From NCBI RefSeq assembly GCF_000378445.1, contig NZ_KB899710.1:1-60416 (forward strand): DNA of 60,416 bases. The letters run 5' to 3'. Below, piece by piece: positions 17,329 to 30,557 of the stretch. Below the pieces are notes generated by a model. That model did no database searches. It was not told the origin of the DNA and was given only the letters and a program-made list of their open reading frames with translations. The stretch comes from Deinococcus aquatilis DSM 23025. GTDB lineage: Bacteria > Deinococcota > Deinococci > Deinococcales > Deinococcaceae. A program made the position numbers and the translations under genes. The first letter of the stretch is position 1; each line of letters starts with the position of its first letter.

Positions 17329-18168
17329 TTAGTCCTGTGTCTGCCACCAATCATCAAAAGGGGTGACAGGCACGCTGCGTTTGTGCCGGGTCTGCTGGTA
17401 CAGGCGCTCCAACTTGGCGGCCACCTCTGCGCCGACCTCACGGCCTTCCAAGTAATCGTCAATTTGGGTGTAGGTCAGGCCCAACGCCACTTCGTCGGGC
17501 AGGCCGGGGCGGTCGTCTTCCAGATCTGCCGTGGGCACCTTGCGCCAGGTGCTGTCGGGTGCGCCCAGATGCTGTAGCAGCGCTGCGCCCTGCCGTTTGG
17601 TCAGGCCAGTCAGGGGCGTCAGATCCACGCCGCCGTCTCCGTATTTGGTAAAAAATCCGGTCACGGCTTCGGCGGCGTGGTCGGTGCCCACCACCAGCAG
17701 GCCAGCTTGCCCCGCCAGTGCGTACTGCGCGGTCATACGTTCACGCGCCTTGATGTTGCCCCGCACAAAGTCCCGCAGAGGCAGGCCCAGCGCATCGGCG
17801 GCGGCCTGTGCGCTGGCGTCTGCGGCAGGCTGGATATTCACGGTCACGCAGCGGTCAGGCCGAATAAATTCGAGCGAGGTCTGGGCGTCGGCTTCATCGG
17901 CCTGCACGCCGTAGGGCAACCGCACCGCCAGAAACGAACAACTGCCCCCCTGCGCCCGCACCTGTTCGGCGGCCAGCTGGCACAGGCGGCCTGCCAGCGT
18001 ACTGTCCTGCCCGCCGCTGATGCCCAGCACAAAGCCGGAAGCCCCAGTGCTATTCAGGTAGGCCGCCAGAAAATCCACGCGGCGCTTGGTCTCCGCAGCG
18101 GGGTCGATGTCGGGCCGAACGTGCAGCTCACGCGCAATGCGGCGTTGCCGGGACAAGGTGTCGGGCAT
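17329..18168 (-). CDS. nadE: Ammonia-dependent NAD+ synthetase
   Basis: NadE amidates nicotinate adenine dinucleotide to NAD+ with ATP and ammonia, the last step shared by de novo and salvage routes. The PP-loop is [17 protein letters not shown] (about residue 43-59). Later motifs are [20 protein letters not shown] and [19 protein letters not shown]. Length is 279 aa, matching the E. coli-type enzyme without a glutaminase domain. The ATG at 18168 follows a CATACT box after 6 bases. It is divergent from pncB, so NAD supply genes share this intergenic region. Confidence 0.97.
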   Translation of the reverse strand: MPDTLSRQRRIARELHVRPDIDPAAETKRRVDFLAAYLNSTGASGFVLGISGGQDSTLAGRLCQLAAEQVRAQGGSCSFLAVRLPYGVQADEADAQTSLEFIRPDRCVTVNIQPAADASAQAAADALGLPLRDFVRGNIKARERMTAQYALAGQAGLLVVGTDHAAEAVTGFFTKYGDGGVDLTPLTGLTKRQGAALLQHLGAPDSTWRKVPTADLEDDRPGLPDEVALGLTYTQIDDYLEGREVGAEVAAKLERLYQQTRHKRSVPVTPFDDWWQTQD

Positions 18169-18305
18169 GGGCGGAGTATGCCGGATGACCGCTGCCCTGT
18201 GTAGTCCTGAGATCACCTGATACGGGATTAAAGGGAGTCTTCATAAGAATTGCTTCTCGCCTCCTCACCATTGCGGATAAGTGGGCCTCTCATGATGGGG
18301 CCGTC

Positions 18306-19757
18306 ATGCCTTCCCTGTCGCCGCTTCTGACCGACCTGTACCAGTTGACCATGATGCAGGGCTACCACCAGCACGGTCTGCACACCCACGAGGCGGTGTT
18401 CGATCTGTATTTCCGCCGACTGCCCTTTGAAGGCGGCTACGCGGTCTGGGCCGGGTTGGAACCCCTCCTGGACACGCTGCAAGACCTGCATTTTGCCGAA
18501 TCCGATCTGGCTTATCTGGAGACGCTGAACCTGTTTACCCCCGCCTTTCTGGAGGCGCTGCGGGGCTGGCGCTTCAGCGGGCAAATCGAAGCTTTTCGGG
18601 AAGGCCGGGTGGTGTTTGCCCACGAGCCTCTGCTGACCGTGACCGCGCCCCTGTGGGAAGCCCAATTGATCGAAACCATGCTGCTGAACACGCTGAATTT
18701 TCAGACGTTGGTGGCGACCAAGGCGGCCCGTTGCGTGCAGGCGGCGCAGGCCAGCCCGTTTGGGGGTCAGGTGGTGGAATTTGGAGCGAGGCGGGCGCAG
18801 GGGCCTGATGGAGCGGTCAGCGCGGCGCGGGCGGCCTTTGTGGGCGGGGCCACCGGAACCAGCAATGTGGAGGCGGGGCGACAATTCGGGTTGCCGGTCA
18901 CGGGCACGCACGCCCACGCCTGGATCGAAAGCTTTCCCACCGAGCTGGACGCCTTCCGCGCCTATGCCCGCCTCTATCCAGACAGCACCACCCTGCTGCT
19001 GGATACCGTGGATACCCTCCGAAGTGGCCTGCCCAATGCCCTGACGGTGGCCCGCGAACTGCGCCAGCAGGGGCACGAATTGCGGGGCGTGCGGCTGGAC
19101 AGCGGCGATCTGGCGTATCTGTCGCGCTATATCCGCGCCGCGCTGGATGAGGCGGGGTTTGACGCGGTGCAGATTGTCGCCAGCAACGACCTCTCGGAAT
19201 CGGTGATTGCCGGAGTGATTGCCGAGGGGGGCCGAATCGATGTGTATGGCGTGGGCACGCAGCTTGCCACGGCAGGCGGCAGGGGCGGCGGCGCACTGGG
19301 CGGCGTATTTAAGCTGGCGGCCCTGCAAGGCGTTCCCAAAATGAAGCTGACGGGAGATCCGGCCAAATCCAGCCTGCCGGGTTCAAAGCACGTCTGGCGG
19401 GCCACCGATCCGGCAGGCACCCTGATGCTCGATGTGCTGACGCTGGGAGAGCAGCCGCGAGCGGGGCAGCAGGTCAGCGATCCCACCAACCCGCTACGCT
19501 CCAGCCTCCTGAGCGCCGATCTGCACTGGACCAATGCCCGCGAAGTGGTCATGCGGGGTGGTCAGCGCACCTCTGCCCCCGAACCGCTGCGGGACGTGCA
19601 GGCGCGTGCTCAGGCTGAACTGGCCTGCCTGCCTGCGGGCACGCGCCGCCTTCTGAATCCGCATACCTACCGGGTCAGTCTGGGGGCTGATGTGGCTGCC
19701 CTGCGGGACCTTGTGGCAGAGGGCCTGCGCGGTCAGTTGAACTCTCCTCAAGAATGA
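18306..19757 (+). CDS. pncB: Nicotinate phosphoribosyltransferase
   Basis: Joins nicotinate to PRPP to give nicotinate mononucleotide, the first step of the Preiss-Handler salvage route. Family marks are [20 protein letters not shown] at the N-terminus and [17 protein letters not shown]. Also present are [20 protein letters not shown] with HAWIESF (containing the conserved His), [16 protein letters not shown] and [13 protein letters not shown]. The 483 residues are within the family range. Its end overlaps the start of the NMN adenylyltransferase-Nudix gene by 4 bases, so the two are cotranscribed and coupled. Confidence 0.96.
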   Translation: MPSLSPLLTDLYQLTMMQGYHQHGLHTHEAVFDLYFRRLPFEGGYAVWAGLEPLLDTLQDLHFAESDLAYLETLNLFTPAFLEALRGWRFSGQIEAFREGRVVFAHEPLLTVTAPLWEAQLIETMLLNTLNFQTLVATKAARCVQAAQASPFGGQVVEFGARRAQGPDGAVSAARAAFVGGATGTSNVEAGRQFGLPVTGTHAHAWIESFPTELDAFRAYARLYPDSTTLLLDTVDTLRSGLPNALTVARELRQQGHELRGVRLDSGDLAYLSRYIRAALDEAGFDAVQIVASNDLSESVIAGVIAEGGRIDVYGVGTQLATAGGRGGGALGGVFKLAALQGVPKMKLTGDPAKSSLPGSKHVWRATDPAGTLMLDVLTLGEQPRAGQQVSDPTNPLRSSLLSADLHWTNAREVVMRGGQRTSAPEPLRDVQARAQAELACLPAGTRRLLNPHTYRVSLGADVAALRDLVAEGLRGQLNSPQE

Positions 19758-20791
19758 GTGCCAACCCTCCGCCCGCTGTCTTCGTGGGCCGTTTTCAGCC
19801 GCCGCACACCGCCCATGTCGCCACCATCGTTCAGGCTCTGGGGGCCGCCCCGCGTGTGCTGGTGCTGCTGGGAAGTGCCAATCTGGCCCGCAGTATCCGC
19901 AACCCCTTCAGCGCCCCCGAGCGTGCCCAGATGCTGCGGGCCGCCCTCGGGGAAGCGGGAGTCGGCACGCGGCAAGTCAGGTTCCGTGCCCTGCCCGACC
20001 GCTTCGATGCAGACCTGTGGGCCGCCGATGTGCGCTGGCAGGCCGAGCAAGAATTCGGCCCTGCTCGGCCCGTAGCTCTGGTCGGCTTTGAAAAGGATGC
20101 CAGCACGGCCTATCTGCGCTGGTTTCCCGGCTGGTCGCGCCTGCCTGTGCCCGAAGTGGCGGGCCTGAATGCCACCGATATTCGGGCGGCCCTGTTTGAA
20201 GGCTGGCCCTTGCCCACCGGAGTTCCTGACCCGGTGCGGACCTTCCTGACCCGGTTTGCCCTGACCCCCGCCTTTGCACGGTTGCGGGCCGAATGGCAGG
20301 CCGTCAGGCAACTCCGGGCGACCCTGCCCGCTGGACTGCTGCTGCACGAAGAACGCTGGCTGCACCTCATACGGACTTGCTCTGATTCCCGAACATCCGG
20401 GAAAGCACCAGATGTTCGTCCATCGCCGCCAGCCCGTACTTTTTGCTACTCGCTCTGCTCGGATGATTCTCACGAATCATCGCAATTTGGTATCACAAAT
20501 CAACACGTCTGGCTGCGGACCCGCACCGAGGCCACCGGACGGGGACTGTGGGAGCTGCCGGGGCGGGTGCTGTTGCCGGGGCAGCTCCCACACGCTGTGG
20601 CCGACGCCGTATTCGACCATCCTGCCCGCTCCTTGGTGGGGCCAACCGCTGCCCACGTCTACCGGGGGCCTCCGCCGCCCGGTGTCCCAGAGGCTGCCCT
20701 GCGCCCCGTACCCCTCGAAACCGCTCTGGGTCGTCCACGGCGCTTTTTTGAAGATCATCAGGTCATCTTGCGTCAGATGGTTGTGCCGTAG
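19754..20791 (+). CDS. NMN/NaMN adenylyltransferase-Nudix fusion carrying an in-frame repeat insertion
   Basis: The N-terminal half is a NadM-type adenylyltransferase: [17 protein letters not shown] (a variant of GRFQPxHxGH with Ala for Gly), [20 protein letters not shown] and [12 protein letters not shown]. The C-terminal half has the Nudix-domain remains seen in the cyanobacterial/Francisella fusion proteins: [27 protein letters not shown] and FFEDHQVIL. Two oddities stand out. The catalytic Nudix box (GX5EX7REUXEEXGU) is absent between [10 protein letters not shown] and DHPARS. Also, about 51 codons (20358-20510 region, residues around 204-254) come from a family B repeat inserted between ERWL and RTRTEATG. 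The gene overlaps pncB upstream and converges on meaB, overlapping its end by 29 bases. The adenylyltransferase is probably active; the Nudix part is doubtful. Confidence 0.8.
   Translation: MSANPPPAVFVGRFQPPHTAHVATIVQALGAAPRVLVLLGSANLARSIRNPFSAPERAQMLRAALGEAGVGTRQVRFRALPDRFDADLWAADVRWQAEQEFGPARPVALVGFEKDASTAYLRWFPGWSRLPVPEVAGLNATDIRAALFEGWPLPTGVPDPVRTFLTRFALTPAFARLRAEWQAVRQLRATLPAGLLLHEERWLHLIRTCSDSRTSGKAPDVRPSPPARTFCYSLCSDDSHESSQFGITNQHVWLRTRTEATGRGLWELPGRVLLPGQLPHAVADAVFDHPARSLVGPTAAHVYRGPPPPGVPEAALRPVPLETALGRPRRFFEDHQVILRQMVVP
20364..20508 (+). repeat. Family B repeat, copy B1, inside the NMN adenylyltransferase-Nudix gene
   Basis: The copy contains the family core CCCGTACTTTTTGCTACTCG (20433-20452). 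A perfect 8-bp hairpin follows, GATGATTC (20462-20469) / GAATCATC (20474-20481). Left-end segments GATTCCCGAACA and TTCGTCCATC match copy B2. The direct repeat CTGGCTGC is at 20356-20363 and again at 20509-20516, as a target-site duplication would be. Insert plus one duplicate is 153 bp, exactly 51 codons. The inner terminal words (ATACGG at 20369, GGTAT at 20489-20493) suggest the element proper may be shorter, so the boundaries are tentative. Confidence 0.75.
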
Positions 20792-21758
20792 GAAATTCTG
20801 GGCCACCTGAAGCAGGACGCAGCTTTCTGATTCCCTGTACCGGGGTCAAGTCGCCGCGCAGCACCTCGGACCGCAGTCTTGCCAATCCCGCGCTGTTCGT
20901 CTGCTCCAAAAAATTGCGCCATGCCAATTCGCGCAGCAGATCATCGAACCAACTCGCGGTCTGGCTGCGGCGCTTGGCCGGAAGATCTACCGTGGACGTG
21001 TAAGCCTGCACCGCCTCCCACACGCGGTCTACGCCTGCTCCGGTGAGGGCCGAAGCCTGCACCACACGGGGTTGCCATACGGCGCTGTGCGGTGTCAGCA
21101 GGCTCAGGGCCGCCGTCAGTTCCGACTGGGCACGGTTGGCGGCTTTCGGGTCGGTGTCGGCCTTGTTGACCACGCAGATGTCGGCCAGTTCCATGATTCC
21201 GCGCTTGATGCCCTGTAGTTCGTCTCCGGCATTGGGCAGCGTGAGCAGCACGAACAGGTCGGTCATGGCGGCCACCTGCGTTTCAGATTGGCCCACGCCC
21301 ACCGTTTCCACCAGAATCACGTCATAGCCTGCGGCCTCACACAGCAGCAGAGCTTCACGGGTACGCCGCGTTACGCCGCCCAGGGTGCCGCCGCTCGGAC
21401 TGGGCCGGATAAAGGCGCGTGGATGCACCGTCAGGCGCGGCATCCGGGTTTTGTCGCCCATGATGCTGCCGCCGGTGCGGGTGCTGCTGGGGTCTACGGC
21501 CAACACCGCGACCCGGTGGCCCGCATCGGCCAGTTGTACACCCAGTCCCTCGATAAAGGTGCTCTTGCCGACGCCCGGAACACCCGTCAGGCCCACACGT
21601 ACCGTCTGCTTTGCCTGGCCCGCGACCTCGGCCAGCAGCAGTTGCGCCTGCTCCTCATGGTCCGGGCGGCTGCTCTCGGCCAGCGTGATGGCCTGCGCGA
21701 GTGCCCGGCGGCTCCCGGCCAGCAGCGGCGCGGTCAGTGGATGGGCAGCGGAGGACAT
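20763..21758 (-). CDS. meaB: Methylmalonyl-CoA mutase-associated GTPase
   Basis: MeaB is a G3E GTPase that protects and gates cofactor loading of B12-dependent methylmalonyl-CoA mutase. The P-loop is [19 protein letters not shown] (about residue 55-73). Switch and family segments are [20 protein letters not shown] with KTRM, then [29 protein letters not shown] and the guanine-binding NKAD. The 331 residues match. TATACT (21767-21772) ends 8 bases before the ATG. The mutase gene lies about 0.8 kb upstream on the same strand, with one small secreted-protein gene between. Confidence 0.95.
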   Translation of the reverse strand: MSSAAHPLTAPLLAGSRRALAQAITLAESSRPDHEEQAQLLLAEVAGQAKQTVRVGLTGVPGVGKSTFIEGLGVQLADAGHRVAVLAVDPSSTRTGGSIMGDKTRMPRLTVHPRAFIRPSPSGGTLGGVTRRTREALLLCEAAGYDVILVETVGVGQSETQVAAMTDLFVLLTLPNAGDELQGIKRGIMELADICVVNKADTDPKAANRAQSELTAALSLLTPHSAVWQPRVVQASALTGAGVDRVWEAVQAYTSTVDLPAKRRSQTASWFDDLLRELAWRNFLEQTNSAGLARLRSEVLRGDLTPVQGIRKLRPASGGPEFPTAQPSDAR

Positions 21759-21843
21759 GTGAAGAAAGTATAGGACGTGTGGGACGCTGGGAATCTGGTT
21801 TCAGGCGGGCAGCACGGCCCGAAGCTCACCGCCCCGCGTTCCC

Positions 21844-22506
21844 TCACCGCGTGCAAATGCCCCGCTTGAGCAGATCGGGATTCAGCCCCGGCATCCGCAG
21901 CAAGTCCTGACTCCAACCGGGGCGGCGTGTACCGGACTCGGCCACCTGACGGCCCGCCGCGTCGTATTCGGTGGTCACGTTGTACAGCAGGCCGATAAAT
22001 CCGCTGGCGCTGGCTGTGGCATAGCGCAACCGCCCCGCCGCATCGTAGTAACCCATAAAACTCTGGGAATTGTCTGGAAAGAGGCGCTGATACTGCACCA
22101 GCCTCGGCGTGCCCTTGGCATCGGCCCAGACCTTCAACAGGGGCACGTTGTCGCGGCCTGCACAGCTTCCTGTGACCTTTACAGCCTTCAGACCGCCGCT
22201 GCGCTGAAGCAGCCGCACCTGCGCTGTCTCGCGGGCCACCGCCACCCGCGCCGCATTCTGGGCCGATGTTTGGCCTGATACCGGGGCTGAAGGTTGGGCC
22301 GTCTTGGTCGGCGTCGTGGCAGCAGTGGCAGGCATGGTCGTCAGGCAGACCGTAAAAGTGAGGGCGGCGATCCGGGTCAGACGAGACGGCTCTGATCCCA
22401 ACCTCTGCCGGGAGAGCGCCGACAGAGGCGTCCGTCGCTGCCCTGCCGCCGTTCTCCTTTTCACTCCATTCGAGTTCGTCTTCGCTTCACCAGAGGTTGG
22501 TCTCAT
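21844..22506 (-). CDS. Hypothetical secreted protein
   Basis: A 220-residue protein not recognised. The N-terminus is long and basic (about 45 residues) before a hydrophobic stretch, IAALTFTVCLTTMPATAATT, that reads as a signal peptide with a probable cut after ATA. The mature part has two YDAAGRxR-like words (YYDAAGRLRYATAS and EYDAAGRQVAESGT), a pattern seen in RHS/YD-type and other beta proteins, but too few to assign. The ATG at 22506 is chosen since GATACAACTCACCT upstream could be a leaderless -10 region; a later start nearer the signal peptide is possible. It lies between meaB and the mutase. Confidence 0.6.
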   Translation of the reverse strand: MRPTSGEAKTNSNGVKRRTAAGQRRTPLSALSRQRLGSEPSRLTRIAALTFTVCLTTMPATAATTPTKTAQPSAPVSGQTSAQNAARVAVARETAQVRLLQRSGGLKAVKVTGSCAGRDNVPLLKVWADAKGTPRLVQYQRLFPDNSQSFMGYYDAAGRLRYATASASGFIGLLYNVTTEYDAAGRQVAESGTRRPGWSQDLLRMPGLNPDLLKRGICTR

Positions 22507-22592
22507 AGGTGAGTTGTATCGCTGCCGGGTGAGTGGGCGGCAGGCGATGGCTGATGGTGGATTTATCTCCTGCGCAGCCCTCAGACCACGCA

Positions 22593-24758
<2,166 letters not shown>

Positions 24759-25004
24759 GGTGAAAGCCTCCGTGTAACGACATGATGCCACGCAAAACCT
24801 AACGGGCGTTTGGGGTGGCGCGGGGCTGCTTCCCGGTTGTCCAGCCATTGTTCAAACATTCACACTTGTTCAAATATCCAGATTGTGAGATTGCACCAAG
24901 CCTCAGACCACCGTTCGGCAGGTAATGTCAGGCGACTTCATTCGGTGCTTAGATTCGTCATCAGGCTGGATGTCCCGCCCCACTGCCCACTCTGGAGGTT
25001 TCCC

Positions 25005-25676
25005 GTGTTCAGCTCCACTGCCCTGCCCCTGCGTTTTGCCGCCCTCGCCACCGTTTCCCTGACCCTCGCCAGTTGCGCTCCCAGCATGATGGGCACACCC
25101 ACCACGCCCGCTCCTGTGCCCGGGATCAACGCAGGCCTGAACGCCGCCCAGCGCCTCACGGTGGCTCAGCCCAGTCCCGCTTCGGTGGCCGGTAGCCTGA
25201 ATCTCACCAGCCCGACCTTTACCAACGGCGGCGTGTATGCGGGCGAGCATGTCGCCAACGGCTTTGGCTGCACTGGCCCCAACACCAGTCCGGCGCTGAA
25301 CTGGACGGGGGTGCCCGCCGGAACGCAGAGCCTCGTCCTGACCAAATACGACCCCGACGCGCCCACAGGCAGCGGCTTCTGGCACTGGGCCGTGTACAAC
25401 ATTCCCGCCACGGCCACCGGAATCGCGGCGGGAGCAGGCAGCGCGGGCGGTACGCTGCCCGCCGGAGCTGCACAACTCAACAACGATGGCGGCGCACCCG
25501 GCTTCGTGGGAGCCTGCCCGCCTGTCGGCGACGCGCCTCACCGCTACGTCTTCACGCTGTATGCCCTCAGCAAAACTCTGGAGCTGCCCGCCACCGCCAG
25601 CCCCGCCTTCCTCGGCTTCAACCTGAACGGCATCACCCTTGCCAAGACCAGCCTGACCGCCTATTACGGGCGCTGA
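25005..25676 (+). CDS. PEBP/YbhB-family (Raf-kinase-inhibitor-like) lipoprotein
   Basis: A 223-residue lipoprotein. The signal LRFAALATVSLTLASC ends in a lipobox LASC (Cys about residue 24), so the mature protein is lipid-anchored in the envelope. A 60-residue Pro/Ala/Thr-rich spacer precedes a PEBP domain: FGCTGPNTSPALNWTGVPAG, LTKYDPDAPTGSGFWHWAVY and YVFTLYALSKTLELP. The GTG at 25005 has GGAGG about 7 bases upstream, which fixes the start after several upstream in-frame codons with no such site. The bacterial function of this family is not clear. A terminator follows directly. Confidence 0.9.
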   Translation: MFSSTALPLRFAALATVSLTLASCAPSMMGTPTTPAPVPGINAGLNAAQRLTVAQPSPASVAGSLNLTSPTFTNGGVYAGEHVANGFGCTGPNTSPALNWTGVPAGTQSLVLTKYDPDAPTGSGFWHWAVYNIPATATGIAAGAGSAGGTLPAGAAQLNNDGGAPGFVGACPPVGDAPHRYVFTLYALSKTLELPATASPAFLGFNLNGITLAKTSLTAYYGR

Positions 25677-25691
25677 ATCAGGGTAAATTCC

Positions 25692-25724
25692 GCCTCTTCC
25701 CTTGTTGGAAGAGGCTGTTTTTTT
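25692..25724 (+). terminator. Intrinsic terminator after the PEBP lipoprotein gene
   Basis: A perfect 9-bp stem, GCCTCTTCC (25692-25700) / GGAAGAGGC (25707-25715), has loop CTTGTT and is followed by TGTTTTTTT. Confidence 0.95.
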
Positions 25725-25789
25725 GCCCTAAATTCTGCCTGAATCTAATTCTATCCGGGTGTTCTGTTCCGTGCGAAGGTAAGGAATGT

Positions 25790-25795
25790 TAGACT
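25790..25795 (+). promoter_or_regulatory. Leaderless -10 box of rpe
   Basis: TAGACT ends 7 bases before the GTG at 25803. A TTCCGT hexamer about 17 bases upstream is a weak -35 candidate. Confidence 0.55.
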
Positions 25796-25802
25796 AGGCA
25801 GC

Positions 25803-26501
25803 GTGAGTGTTCCCGCCCAATCTGCCGACCCCGCATCCGGCACCGTGCCACGCCCTGTCAAGCTGGCTCCCAGCATTCTGTCCTGCGATTTTTCCCGGCT
25901 GGGTGAGGAACTTCAGGCCATCGCCGGGGCCGATTATGCCCATGTCGATGTGATGGACGGCGCGTTCGTGCCCAACATCAGCTTCGGCCTGCCCATTCTG
26001 GCGGCGGCGCGGCGGGTCAGTTCCCTGTTCATGGATGTTCACCTGATGATCGAGCGGCCTGAGCGCTACCTGCGCGACTTTGCCGAAGCCGGGGCCGACG
26101 GCATCACGGTGCATGTGGAGTCCACCCAGCATCTTCACCGTGCCGTGCAATCTATCCGTGAACTGGGCAAACGGGCGGGCGTAACCCTCAACCCCGGCAC
26201 CTCGCTGGAAGCCGTGCGCCCTGTGCTGGCCGACGTGGATCTGGTCCTGGTCATGAGCGTGAATCCGGGTTTCGGCGGCCAGAAATTCCTTCCGGCCAGT
26301 CTGGAGCGGGTGCGTACCCTGCGCCGCTGGCTGGATGAACTGGGCAGCGACGCCGAAATCGAGGTCGACGGCGGCGTGAATGCGGCCAACGCCCGCGCCC
26401 TGGCCGAAGCGGGCGCAACTGTGCTGGTCGCCGGAAGCGCGGTCTACGGCCCAGATGGAGGCGCGGCGGGGCTAGAACGCCTGCGGGCGGCCCTCGTATG
26501 A
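25803..26501 (+). CDS. rpe: Ribulose-phosphate 3-epimerase
   Basis: Interconverts ribulose-5-phosphate and xylulose-5-phosphate in the pentose phosphate pathway. The 232-residue TIM barrel shows [38 protein letters not shown] (metal-binding His and catalytic Asp), [27 protein letters not shown] and [11 protein letters not shown]. About 17 extra N-terminal residues precede the conserved start. It overlaps the next gene by 4 bases. Confidence 0.96.
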   Translation: MSVPAQSADPASGTVPRPVKLAPSILSCDFSRLGEELQAIAGADYAHVDVMDGAFVPNISFGLPILAAARRVSSLFMDVHLMIERPERYLRDFAEAGADGITVHVESTQHLHRAVQSIRELGKRAGVTLNPGTSLEAVRPVLADVDLVLVMSVNPGFGGQKFLPASLERVRTLRRWLDELGSDAEIEVDGGVNAANARALAEAGATVLVAGSAVYGPDGGAAGLERLRAALV

Positions 26502-27223
26502 GGCTGCGCGTAGACCTGCTGCCGCACGGCAATTACCCCGATGTGGTCCTGGTGATCGATGTGCTGCGGGCCACCACCACGGCGGTGACTTATCTGGAAC
26601 GCGGTGCAGACGCCCTGCTGCTCACCTCCTCGCCTGCGGTGGCGCTGGGTCTTCGGCCCGAAGGCGGCGGCTCTGGCCTGCTGCTGGGCGGCGAACGCGG
26701 CGGCCTGCCCATTCCCGGTTTCGATTTCGGCAACAGCCCCGTAGAGGCAGCGGCGCAGAATTTTACGGGCAAAACGGTGGTCATGAATACCACCAACGGC
26801 ACCGGAGCCGCGCACATTGCCGCCCAGACGGGCAAACACATCCTGCTGGCGGCCCTGACCAATGCCCACGCCGCCGCCCGCCGCGCCCGCGCCATCGCCA
26901 CCGAAGAAATTGCGCTGGTGTGCGCCGGAACTGATGAACGTGTGAGCCTGGAAGACGTGTACGCGGCGGGGGTGCTGGCCGAATACCTGCTGGCAATGGG
27001 AGAATTTACCATCGACGACGGCGCACGCATCGCCCTGACCATGCGCCGCAACGCTGGAAATCCAATCGAGGCGCTGGGCAGTGCCGGACACGGGGCGTAC
27101 CTCGCCAGCCTCGGGTTGGGCGAAGACGTGCGCTACGCCGCGCAACTCAGCACCAGTACGCTGGTGCCCACGCTGGCTGACAGCACTGGCCTGCCCGGTG
27201 CGCTCAGATTCGTCGCTGGATAA
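26498..27223 (+). CDS. 2-phosphosulfolactate phosphatase-like protein (ComB family)
   Basis: A 241-residue ComB-family protein. The start [20 protein letters not shown] and [18 protein letters not shown] are typical, as are [18 protein letters not shown] and the [10 protein letters not shown] phosphate-binding segment. In methanogens ComB removes phosphate from phosphosulfolactate for coenzyme M synthesis, but no coenzyme M gene is visible here and Deinococcus is not known to make it. The substrate may be sulfolactate-related or quite different. It overlaps rpe by 4 bases (ATGA), so it may share its promoter. Confidence 0.88.
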   Translation: MRLRVDLLPHGNYPDVVLVIDVLRATTTAVTYLERGADALLLTSSPAVALGLRPEGGGSGLLLGGERGGLPIPGFDFGNSPVEAAAQNFTGKTVVMNTTNGTGAAHIAAQTGKHILLAALTNAHAAARRARAIATEEIALVCAGTDERVSLEDVYAAGVLAEYLLAMGEFTIDDGARIALTMRRNAGNPIEALGSAGHGAYLASLGLGEDVRYAAQLSTSTLVPTLADSTGLPGALRFVAG

Positions 27224-27250
27224 GAAGAAGACCGGTAAGATAAATTTGAG

Positions 27251-29047
27251 ATGAACTCCTCATTCCCACTCCTGCCCGCCGCATCCTCATCTATCGCGCT
27301 GCTGCGGGATGGGCGATATGCCCAGCTGCAGGAGGCCATCTCAGGTCAGCAGGACGCCTTCGAGCGGGGTGAGGGCCGGGCCAGCGATCTTCAACAGGTC
27401 TTCACGCAGTTTGACCAGCCCGATCCGGCTCTGGGAGAGAAGTTGGGCGCGTGGTTGGAGGCCTGCCCTGGATCGTACGCCGCCCATACAGCCCTGGCGA
27501 CCTGGCTGCTGTCGCGGGCCTGGGCCATGCGCGGCAGTTCCACCATGAATCTGGTCAGCGATCAGGGCAGGCGCGGTATGCATCATTTTCTGGAGCAAGC
27601 CGAAGCCTGTGCATTGCACGCGGTCACGCTGACGGCCAACCCGCTGCATGCGTGGCTGGTCGTGGCTTCTGTGCACAATACGCGTGGCTGTAGGTTGGCG
27701 CTGGCAGAGGTAGAAGCAGAGCAGTACCCCAATTGGTATACCGAGCCGCTGGGCAGCAATCCGGCCAGTCTGGAACTGCGCCGCGCCATGCTGCTGCACC
27801 TGCGGGCCGAATGGGGCGGCAGCGAAACGCACATGCTCGCGTTCGTGCGCCAGCAGCAGGAGGCGGCGCTGCTGTCTCAGACAGACCTGCAAAAGCTGTG
27901 GGCCGAATTTCATGCCCGTGTGGCCCACCACGCCTGGCTGTTTTTGCACGAATCAGATAAAGCGCTGGAACGTGCCCACCTGGCCGCCGATCTGGACGAC
28001 AGACACACCGAATTGCTGTTCGGGTTTCTGAGTGGAGAGCAGCGCCCCCTGGCCGAGCGGCGCGGGGCGATGGAGCGTTACCTGACTTTTGCCGAGCGGG
28101 AAGTGCAGCAACGCCCGCTGGGGTTGTCGTATGCACAGGGGGGTTGGCTCAGAAGCCCCGACCTGGTCCCGTCCGTCTCAGAGCGTCTGGGCCGTCTGTT
28201 GTCTGCGATGGCTGACGCTGGAGAACCCGATGCGGCGTGGCTGTTGGGTGCGCTGGCCCTCGAAATGCCGCAACTTCACTGGCCCAATCCTCTGCCGCCC
28301 CTGCTGCGGGCCAGAGCTGAGGGCGATTTGGCCTGTGCCGAGCTGGTAGTCGCCGTAGAAAAAGCCAGAAATCCTGGGCAAGAAGGTGTGATCCGGGAAC
28401 ACATTCTGAAAGCCGCTGATCTGGGCAGTGGTGAGATGAGCTGGCGGGTCTATCACTGGTTTCCTGAATTCCAGCAGCAATTTGACCTCGATGAACGCGC
28501 CCGCTACCGCTATCTGCTCCGGGCTGCCGATGCAGGCGACAATAACGCCCGCTTTGCGCTGGCCCAGCAGTTGCGGGCCGGACGGGTAGAAGTCGGAGAA
28601 GACGGCGTGCTGCGACCGGTGAATAGTCCGCCTCTGCAAGACAGTCTGGACTATGCCAAGCACCTGCTGGAGCGGGCCGCCGCAGAAGGCCACAAGGGTG
28701 CAGAAAAAATTCTGCGAAACAGCAAAGACGCGGCCTGGAATTCCAAAACAGCCAGGCGGATTCGGGCGGGGTCTTCGCTTCGCCCCGCCGGTGGGGGAGC
28801 AATTTCAAAGCGCCCAGCTCTGGAGGGCTTTCGTTTTCCGTGGTTCCTGGCTGTGGCGCTGATCGTGGGAGGGGTGCGGGCCTGCTCGTCTCACGTCTCC
28901 ACTCCATCACTGGACGCGCAGCAACAGAGACGGCAGATTCTGGAACAGATGCTTGAGGATCAGCAGCGTGACACCACTTCCAACGCCAAGCCTGCTGGGG
29001 GTGTTCAGCCGGTCTTGCCCCCCGGTCAGAATTCAAAGACACCTTGA
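27251..29047 (+). CDS. Probable DUF4034-like repeat protein with C-terminal membrane segment
   Basis: A 598-residue protein with helical repeats. The N-terminal half (AQLQEAISGQQDAFERGEG, then WLEACPGSYAAHTALATWLL and RAWAMRGSSTMN) resembles DUF4034 proteins, in which a scan of residues with W and A-rich helices builds a TPR-like scaffold. The C-terminal half has Sel1-like helices (YLLRAADAGDNNARFALAQQ, HLLERAAAEGHKGAEKIL). One hydrophobic segment, FPWFLAVALIVGGVRAC, lies near residue 535-551 and would anchor it in the membrane with a Gln-rich tail beyond. No signal peptide is seen. TAAGAT ends 9 bases before the ATG. The role is unknown; the DUF assignment is a guess from pattern. Confidence 0.7.
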   Translation: MNSSFPLLPAASSSIALLRDGRYAQLQEAISGQQDAFERGEGRASDLQQVFTQFDQPDPALGEKLGAWLEACPGSYAAHTALATWLLSRAWAMRGSSTMNLVSDQGRRGMHHFLEQAEACALHAVTLTANPLHAWLVVASVHNTRGCRLALAEVEAEQYPNWYTEPLGSNPASLELRRAMLLHLRAEWGGSETHMLAFVRQQQEAALLSQTDLQKLWAEFHARVAHHAWLFLHESDKALERAHLAADLDDRHTELLFGFLSGEQRPLAERRGAMERYLTFAEREVQQRPLGLSYAQGGWLRSPDLVPSVSERLGRLLSAMADAGEPDAAWLLGALALEMPQLHWPNPLPPLLRARAEGDLACAELVVAVEKARNPGQEGVIREHILKAADLGSGEMSWRVYHWFPEFQQQFDLDERARYRYLLRAADAGDNNARFALAQQLRAGRVEVGEDGVLRPVNSPPLQDSLDYAKHLLERAAAEGHKGAEKILRNSKDAAWNSKTARRIRAGSSLRPAGGGAISKRPALEGFRFPWFLAVALIVGGVRACSSHVSTPSLDAQQQRRQILEQMLEDQQRDTTSNAKPAGGVQPVLPPGQNSKTP

Positions 29048-29064
29048 CGGCCCCCCGAACCCGC

Positions 29065-29070
29065 TACCCT
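29065..29070 (+). promoter_or_regulatory. Leaderless -10 box of nspC
   Basis: TACCCT ends 7 bases before the ATG at 29078, on the same pattern as hemB. Confidence 0.55.
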
Positions 29071-29077
29071 GTGCGCT

Positions 29078-30283
<1,206 letters not shown>

Positions 30284-30313
30284 GACTCCCTGCTGCTGCA
30301 CGCCACAGAAAAC

Positions 30314-30348
30314 GCGCCCATCACCACTTCCGGTGCGGGCGCGTCTTC
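30314..30348 (+). terminator. Probable terminator after nspC
   Basis: ACGCGCCC pairs with GGGCGCGT; between the arms, CACC and GGTG around CACTTCCG extend the stem. The T-content after it is modest (CTTCT). Bases 30349-30557 after it hold nothing I recognise. Confidence 0.6.
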
Positions 30349-30557
30349 TGATCTCAACGCTGGTTGATGGGGTGGAGGGCTTGTGCTGAAACGGAGGGTT
30401 CAGGCCGCGTCAGCGCCGTCATTCAGACCCGTCCCGGTTCAGGGAATGTACCGGGAAAACGGGGGGAAGGTGACCGGAGAGGGGACGCCAAGTATGGGAG
30501 ATTGGCAGTCAGTCCTGCCCGGTTCCGGGAGAGTGCGGGGAAGAAGATGGCTGGTCT

